Positions 60,353-64,000 of a stretch of DNA of 64,000 nt are shown here, piece by piece (position 1 is the first letter of the stretch; every line of letters begins with the position of its first letter). The position numbers and the translations under genes were made by a program. A model generated the notes under the pieces. That model was not told the DNA's origin. It made no database searches and saw only the letters and a program-made list of their open reading frames with translations. The DNA is from Aurantimonas coralicida DSM 14790 (GTDB lineage Bacteria > Pseudomonadota > Alphaproteobacteria > Rhizobiales > Rhizobiaceae): positions 1 through 64,000 of the forward strand of contig NZ_ATXK01000005.1 in the NCBI RefSeq assembly GCF_000421645.1. The letters are read 5' to 3'.

Positions 60353-61273
60353 ATGCATTTCTTCGTCTTCGGCCACGGCTATTCGGCCGGGCACTTCGTC
60401 GACACGCTCGATCCGCACGACGTCACCGGTGTGACGGTGCGCACGGCGGACAAGGCGAGCCGGCTGGCGGCGCATCATCTGAAGCCCTTCGTCTTCGACG
60501 GCGAGCACCCGACCGACGGCATCTCGCCGGCGCTCTATCGCGCCACGCATCTGCTCGTCTCGGTGCCGCCGGGCCATGCGGCGCCGAAGGGCGCCAGCGT
60601 TGGGGGCGCCAATGCGCGGCCCGGCGACCCGGTGCTGCGCTGGTATGGCGACGCGATCGCCCATGGCTGCCCGAAGCTCGAATGGATCGGCTATCTCTCC
60701 ACCGTCGGGGTCTATGGCGACCACGACGGCGGCTGGGTGGACGAGGACAGCGAGACGCGGCCGGTCTCGGAGCGATCGAAGGCCCGCATCGCCGCTGAAG
60801 TCGCCTGGCAGGAAGCGGCGGCGACGCGGCGGGTGCCGCTTGCGATCCTGCGCCTGTCCGGCATCTACGGCCCCGGCCGCAACGGCTTCGTCAATCTGGC
60901 GAAGGGGACGGCCAAGCGGCTGGTGAAGCCCGGCCAGGTGTTCAACCGGATCCATGTCGACGACATTGCCGGGGCGCTGAGCCTCCTGGCGGAACAGCGG
61001 CTCGGCGGCATCTACAACGTCACGGACGACGAGCCGGCCCCGCCCCAGGACGTGGTTGCCCACGCCGCGGCGATGGCAGGCGTCGCACCGCCGCCGGAAA
61101 TTCCCTTCGACGCCGCCGAACTCTCGCCGATGGCGCGCAGCTTCTATGGCGAGAACAAGCGGGTCTCCAACGCAAGGATCAAGGAAGCGGGTTACCGGTT
61201 CCGCCATCCGACCTATCGCGAGGGACTGGAGAGCGTGCGGGCCGATGCGGCGCTGATCGGCGGCGGGAGCTAA
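60353..61273 (+). CDS. SDR-family NAD(P)-dependent oxidoreductase, YeeZ-like
   Basis: This 306-residue protein begins HFFVFGHGYSAGHFVDTL with a Gly-x-Gly-x-x-x-Gly-like nucleotide motif at about 7-13. It has LLVSVPPG, YLSTVGVYGDHDGGWVDE and LRLSGIYGPGRNGFVNL, then the C-terminal RIHVDDIAGAL and YNVTDDEPAPPQDVV, typical of the YeeZ/epimerase-like group. The substrate is unknown. It follows the pentad-repeat gene without space and likely shares its transcript with queG. Confidence 0.85.
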   Translation: MHFFVFGHGYSAGHFVDTLDPHDVTGVTVRTADKASRLAAHHLKPFVFDGEHPTDGISPALYRATHLLVSVPPGHAAPKGASVGGANARPGDPVLRWYGDAIAHGCPKLEWIGYLSTVGVYGDHDGGWVDEDSETRPVSERSKARIAAEVAWQEAAATRRVPLAILRLSGIYGPGRNGFVNLAKGTAKRLVKPGQVFNRIHVDDIAGALSLLAEQRLGGIYNVTDDEPAPPQDVVAHAAAMAGVAPPPEIPFDAAELSPMARSFYGENKRVSNARIKEAGYRFRHPTYREGLESVRADAALIGGGS

Positions 61274-61288
61274 GGGGGGCCCTCCGCC

Positions 61289-61678
61289 TCAGGCGGTCTG
61301 CAGCCAGCAATGGGCGGCCAGCGCCGCCATGTCCGGGTCGGCGTGCAGGACGCGATGTCCCCGGTCGATAGCATGGGCGGCGATCAGCGCCGCTTCGGGC
61401 CGTTGCAGCGCGACGCCCTTGTCTCGCAGAATGCGTGCGAGACCGGCAGCCCGCCCGACCGACCGCTCGCCCGCGACGGACAGGATCGGAAACTGGCGCA
61501 GATAGCGGCCGATGCGGTCGGCGTCGCGATCGTCCGCCGCTCCAGCCAGCAGCCGGAAGAGGGTCAGGTCGGCGATGCCGATCTCCGACAGATCGGGGCT
61601 CTCCCGCAGCAGGCGGATCTCACGCGTGTCCGCGCCCCTCAGGTTGGCGATCCAGACCGAGGCATCAACGAGAATCAT
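61289..61678 (-). CDS. PIN-domain VapC-like toxin, apparently lacking active-site acids
   Basis: This 129-residue PIN-domain protein starts MILVDASVWIANLRG, with the first catalytic Asp at 5, and continues to HADPDMAALAA with Asp 114 and 116. The second conserved acid, normally Glu in an -xEL- context, is Arg42 here (TLFRLLAG). The third, Asp in xDxxIA, appears as Ala96 (PEAALIAA, with Glu95 one residue earlier). Two of the metal-binding acids therefore seem lost, so nuclease activity is doubtful. It overlaps the antitoxin stop (ATGA), keeping the TA architecture. Confidence 0.8.
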   Translation of the reverse strand: MILVDASVWIANLRGADTREIRLLRESPDLSEIGIADLTLFRLLAGAADDRDADRIGRYLRQFPILSVAGERSVGRAAGLARILRDKGVALQRPEAALIAAHAIDRGHRVLHADPDMAALAAHCWLQTA

Positions 61679-61884
61679 CCGCCGGCCGCGTCCGTCTGGC
61701 CGGGTCCGTCCTTTCCGGGCCCCGGCCAGCCCATGCCGTGCATGTCAGCGAGGGCGCGGCGGCGACGTTCCTGGGCGATCAGCCGGCGCAGGGCCTCCTC
61801 GACCGTCGCCTTCTTGGTCGACAGGCCCGCGGCGGCCATCGCCTCGGCCATCAGCCGGTCGTCGATCTCGATATTGGTGCGCAT
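61675..61884 (-). CDS. VapB-like type II antitoxin
   Basis: This 69-residue protein begins MRTNIEIDDRLMAEAMAAAGLSTKKATVEEALRRLI, the ribbon-helix-helix plus linker pattern of VapB (DUF2191-type) antitoxins. The C-terminal part (about 45-69) is Gly/Pro-rich and would wrap the PIN domain. It precedes and overlaps the VapC-like gene by four bases. In this family the complex represses its own promoter; no operator is visible in the short upstream space. Confidence 0.87.
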   Translation of the reverse strand: MRTNIEIDDRLMAEAMAAAGLSTKKATVEEALRRLIAQERRRRALADMHGMGWPGPGKDGPGQTDAAGG

Positions 61885-61980
61885 GACCCGCTCCGATGTG
61901 CAGACAGGCCCAGCGGTCTACACATCGCCCCTGACCGCTTCAAGCCGCGTGCCGCTGGCCGGGCGATTCCAGGCGAAGGC

Positions 61981-63501
61981 CTAGCGTTCGATGCGGTCGA
62001 TGAACCAGCGGGTGAGCCGGGTCCAGACCTCGTCCTTCTCGGCGTAATCCTCGACGCCATGTTCGAGGTTCGGATTGTCGTTGACCTCGATCAGGAAGAC
62101 CCCGTCGTCGGTCTCCTTCAGATCGACGCCATAGAGGCCGTCGCCGATGCAGCGGGCGCCGCGCAGGCCCGCGTCCAGCACATGCGGCGGCGCCTCGCCC
62201 AGCGCGAAGGGCCGGAAGCCGCCCTCCATCGGCCGGCCGCCGGTCTCGTGATTGATGATCTGCCAGTGCTCGCCGGCCATCAGATACTGGACGGCGAAGA
62301 GCGGCTCGCCGCCGAGGACGCCGATGCGCCAGTCGAATTTCGTCGGCATGAACTTCTGGGCAATCAGAAGGTCGGAATCCTCCAGCCATGCCCCCGCCAG
62401 CCTGACCAGCCCGGCCATGTCGTCCAGCTTCTTGACGCCGCGCGAGAAGGAGCCGTCGGGGATCTTCAGCACCATGGGGAAGCCGAGCTCGTCGGCCGCC
62501 TTCTGGAAATCCTCCTTGCCGCCGATCATCACCGAGGGCGGCGTCGCCACCCCGTTCGCCGCCATCAGCTCGTTGCAATAGACCTTGTTGGTGCAGCGGA
62601 TCATCGAGATCGGGTCGTCGATGACCGGCATGCCCTCCTGCATGGCGCGCCTTGCGAAGCGATAGGTGTGGTTGGAGATCGAGGTCGTCTCGCGGATGAA
62701 CAGCGCGTCGAAATTGGCCAGCCGCGGCAGGTCGCGGCGGGTGATCGGCTCGACGTCGACGCCGAGCCGGGCGGCCGTGCGGGCCCAGTGCTTGAGCGTG
62801 TCCACGGAGGATGGCGGCAGCGCCTCGTTGGGATCGTAGAGCGTCGCGAAGGCATATTTCGCAGGCGTCTTCGCCTTGGCGGCGCGCCACTCGCGGGCGG
62901 TGTAGCGCTGCATGGCGGCCAGCAGCCGGCCGGTCTCGACCGCGTCCAGCTTGGCGGGCGCGGCAAAGCCGATGCGTCTGATCTTTGCCCGGCGGTCGAG
63001 CGGTGCCGATTGGCTCGTGCGCCGCGCCGGCGATGCCGAGGCCGCCGGTCGCTCCGTGGCTTCGGCGCCGTCCAGATGCACCTCCAGCGCCGGGGCGCGG
63101 AACCAGTCGAAGACCAGCTTGGCGAAGCGCTCCAGACGCGGATCGTCGGTGTAGCCGAAATAGATGCGGATCGGCGATGTCGGCCGCTCGCCCTTTTCCA
63201 GTGCCCTGGCGAGGGCGGCGTCCAGTTCCGGCAGGGCGTTCTCGTAGAGCTTCTTCTCCGACAGGTCGATCATCGTCTCGACCGAGGGGATGATGCGATG
63301 GCCCCGTGCCTCGGCGAGCAGCGAGCCGTAATAGGCGCGGCTTTGATAGGCGTAGGAGCGCGACAGATTGATGATCTTGGGGCGCTGGCCGCGGAACAGG
63401 CCCGGCCGCGCGAGATAGTCGCGCACCGTCATGACCTTGTGCGGCGTCGCGCCGTTGTCGAGATCGGACAGGCGTCCGACGAGAACCACCCATTGGGACA
63501 T
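61981..63501 (-). CDS. RimK-family ATP-grasp ligase with N-terminal extension
   Basis: This 506-residue protein has an N-terminal domain of about 200 residues (WVVLVGRLSDLDNGATPHKVMTVRDYL), then an ATP-grasp ligase. Visible elements are DALFIRETTSISNHTYRFARRA, VIDDPISMIRCTNKVY, PMVLKIPDGSFSRGVKKLDD (nucleotide Lys), MPTKFDWRIGVLGGEPLFAVQYL and EVNDNPNLEHG (metal Glu/Asn). Such ligases add Glu or other amino acids to a carboxylate. It is nine bases downstream of a C39-like peptidase gene, a pairing known in proteobacteria without an assigned function. Confidence 0.87.
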   Translation of the reverse strand: MSQWVVLVGRLSDLDNGATPHKVMTVRDYLARPGLFRGQRPKIINLSRSYAYQSRAYYGSLLAEARGHRIIPSVETMIDLSEKKLYENALPELDAALARALEKGERPTSPIRIYFGYTDDPRLERFAKLVFDWFRAPALEVHLDGAEATERPAASASPARRTSQSAPLDRRAKIRRIGFAAPAKLDAVETGRLLAAMQRYTAREWRAAKAKTPAKYAFATLYDPNEALPPSSVDTLKHWARTAARLGVDVEPITRRDLPRLANFDALFIRETTSISNHTYRFARRAMQEGMPVIDDPISMIRCTNKVYCNELMAANGVATPPSVMIGGKEDFQKAADELGFPMVLKIPDGSFSRGVKKLDDMAGLVRLAGAWLEDSDLLIAQKFMPTKFDWRIGVLGGEPLFAVQYLMAGEHWQIINHETGGRPMEGGFRPFALGEAPPHVLDAGLRGARCIGDGLYGVDLKETDDGVFLIEVNDNPNLEHGVEDYAEKDEVWTRLTRWFIDRIER

Positions 63502-63510
63502 GGAAGTCGG

Positions 63511-64000
63511 CTAAGCCTCGCGCCTGGACAGGAACACCGCGGCCCTGAGGCCGACCTTGCCGAAACGCGCGATCCGGTCGAAGGTCTCATAGGGGATCGG
63601 AAGATTGGCCGCGTCGGCGACCGTCTCGCCGCGCTCGTCGGCGACCCAGGGGTCGTGGATGACGATATGGCGGCCGTCGTCGCCATGGGCGAGCACCCAG
63701 TGCGGCACCTTCTTGCCGAACATGTGATAGCCCGAGATCAGGACGACGGCGGTCTTGCCGGCGGCGATCGCGGCGCGCAGATCGTCGAGGGTGAAGCGCC
63801 CGATGGTCACGTCGATGGCGTAGCGCTCGGCCCGGCGGCGGAAATCCTCCTGGGCGAGCCCCATCACCACCTGCTTCTCGGGACTGCGGACGCCCTCAAG
63901 GAACAGGTCCCCCGGCTCGGAGACGTGAATCTCGGCGGCAAGACCCGCCTCGTGGGCGGCGACGGCCAGGCCATAGGGCTCGCAGCCGCCCGGCCCCGAC
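63511..64000 (-). CDS. C39-like peptidase family protein, C-terminal part cut by the window end
   Basis: The frame runs to the window edge, so the start is missing. The visible 162 residues begin in SGPGGCEPYGLAVAAHEAGL. They have a His-containing block, ISGYHMFGKKVPHWVLAHG, and HIVIHDPW with Asp. They resemble the DUF3335/peptidase C39-like proteins that neighbour RimK-like ligases. The catalytic Cys may lie upstream, outside the window. Nine bases separate the stop from the RimK-like ATG. Confidence 0.8.
   Translation of the reverse strand, partial: SGPGGCEPYGLAVAAHEAGLAAEIHVSEPGDLFLEGVRSPEKQVVMGLAQEDFRRRAERYAIDVTIGRFTLDDLRAAIAAGKTAVVLISGYHMFGKKVPHWVLAHGDDGRHIVIHDPWVADERGETVADAANLPIPYETFDRIARFGKVGLRAAVFLSRREA

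Noticed and set aside
1-64000. CRISPR arrays, prophage blocks, biosynthetic gene clusters
   Set aside because: No regularly spaced repeats, no run of phage structural genes and no modular synthases were seen. The single muramidase and the IS fragment are not enough to call a prophage.

Overview
The window is high-GC DNA densely packed with genes on both strands, most probably the chromosome of a Hyphomicrobiales-type (Rhizobiales) alphaproteobacterium. This is inferred from the codon bias, the FzlA-like protein, the NDUFA9-like complex I protein, the NAD-linked Fds formate dehydrogenase, the abundance of ABC, TRAP and TTT importers and a tandem glycine riboswitch. No rRNA, CRISPR array, prophage block or replication origin was seen. 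The only mobile DNA is an IS630-type transposase fragment at the left edge.

Layout. 0-5.4 kb: transposase remnant, purU, and a four-gene ABC importer on the minus strand. 5.7-8.1 kb: a small phosphonate unit (2H phosphoesterase-like protein, phnM, phnN) without the C-P lyase core. 8.2-11 kb: SMP-30 lactonase, GST and a tartrate/isopropylmalate-type dehydrogenase. 11-14.2 kb: an LTxxQ (Spy/CpxP-like) secreted protein divergent from an OmpR-type two-component system. 14.2-18.5 kb: phosphoesterase, cspA divergent from a DEAD-box helicase, and an iron alcohol dehydrogenase. 18.7-23 kb: ugpBAEC behind a PHO box. 23.1-24.7 kb: a tandem glycine riboswitch controlling a DadA-type oxidoreductase. 24.8-33.2 kb: N-acetylmuramidase, then stress and storage genes (otsB, otsA, an MFS carrier, ppk2, a J-domain-like protein, glgX).

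33.5-44.6 kb is a catabolic island: a TRAP transporter (dctPQM), a tripartite tricarboxylate transporter (tctCBA), an SMP-30 lactonase, a Gfo/Idh/MocA dehydrogenase, a GntR/FCD regulator, a beta-decarboxylating dehydrogenase and an ABM-fold protein. A shared sequence in front of two of its operons could be the GntR operator. 45-51 kb holds formate dehydrogenase fdsBA (gamma and beta subunits fused) and an enolase-superfamily dehydratase. 51-54 kb encodes small secreted proteins and two overlapping lipoprotein hydrolase genes. 54.5 kb has tRNA-Leu(CAG). 55-61.3 kb is housekeeping: NDUFA9-like protein, TauE/SafE exporter, uppP, fzlA-like, queG, a pentad-repeat protein and a YeeZ-like SDR. 61.3-64 kb contains a VapBC-like pair whose PIN domain looks degenerate, and a RimK-type ATP-grasp gene beside a C39-like peptidase gene cut by the window end.

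Themes. Phosphate economy recurs (ugp with a PHO box, phnMN, ppk2). In all four importers whose binding-protein gene is first in the operon, a strong hairpin sits between that gene and the permease genes. SMP-30 lactonases occur twice near beta-decarboxylating dehydrogenases.
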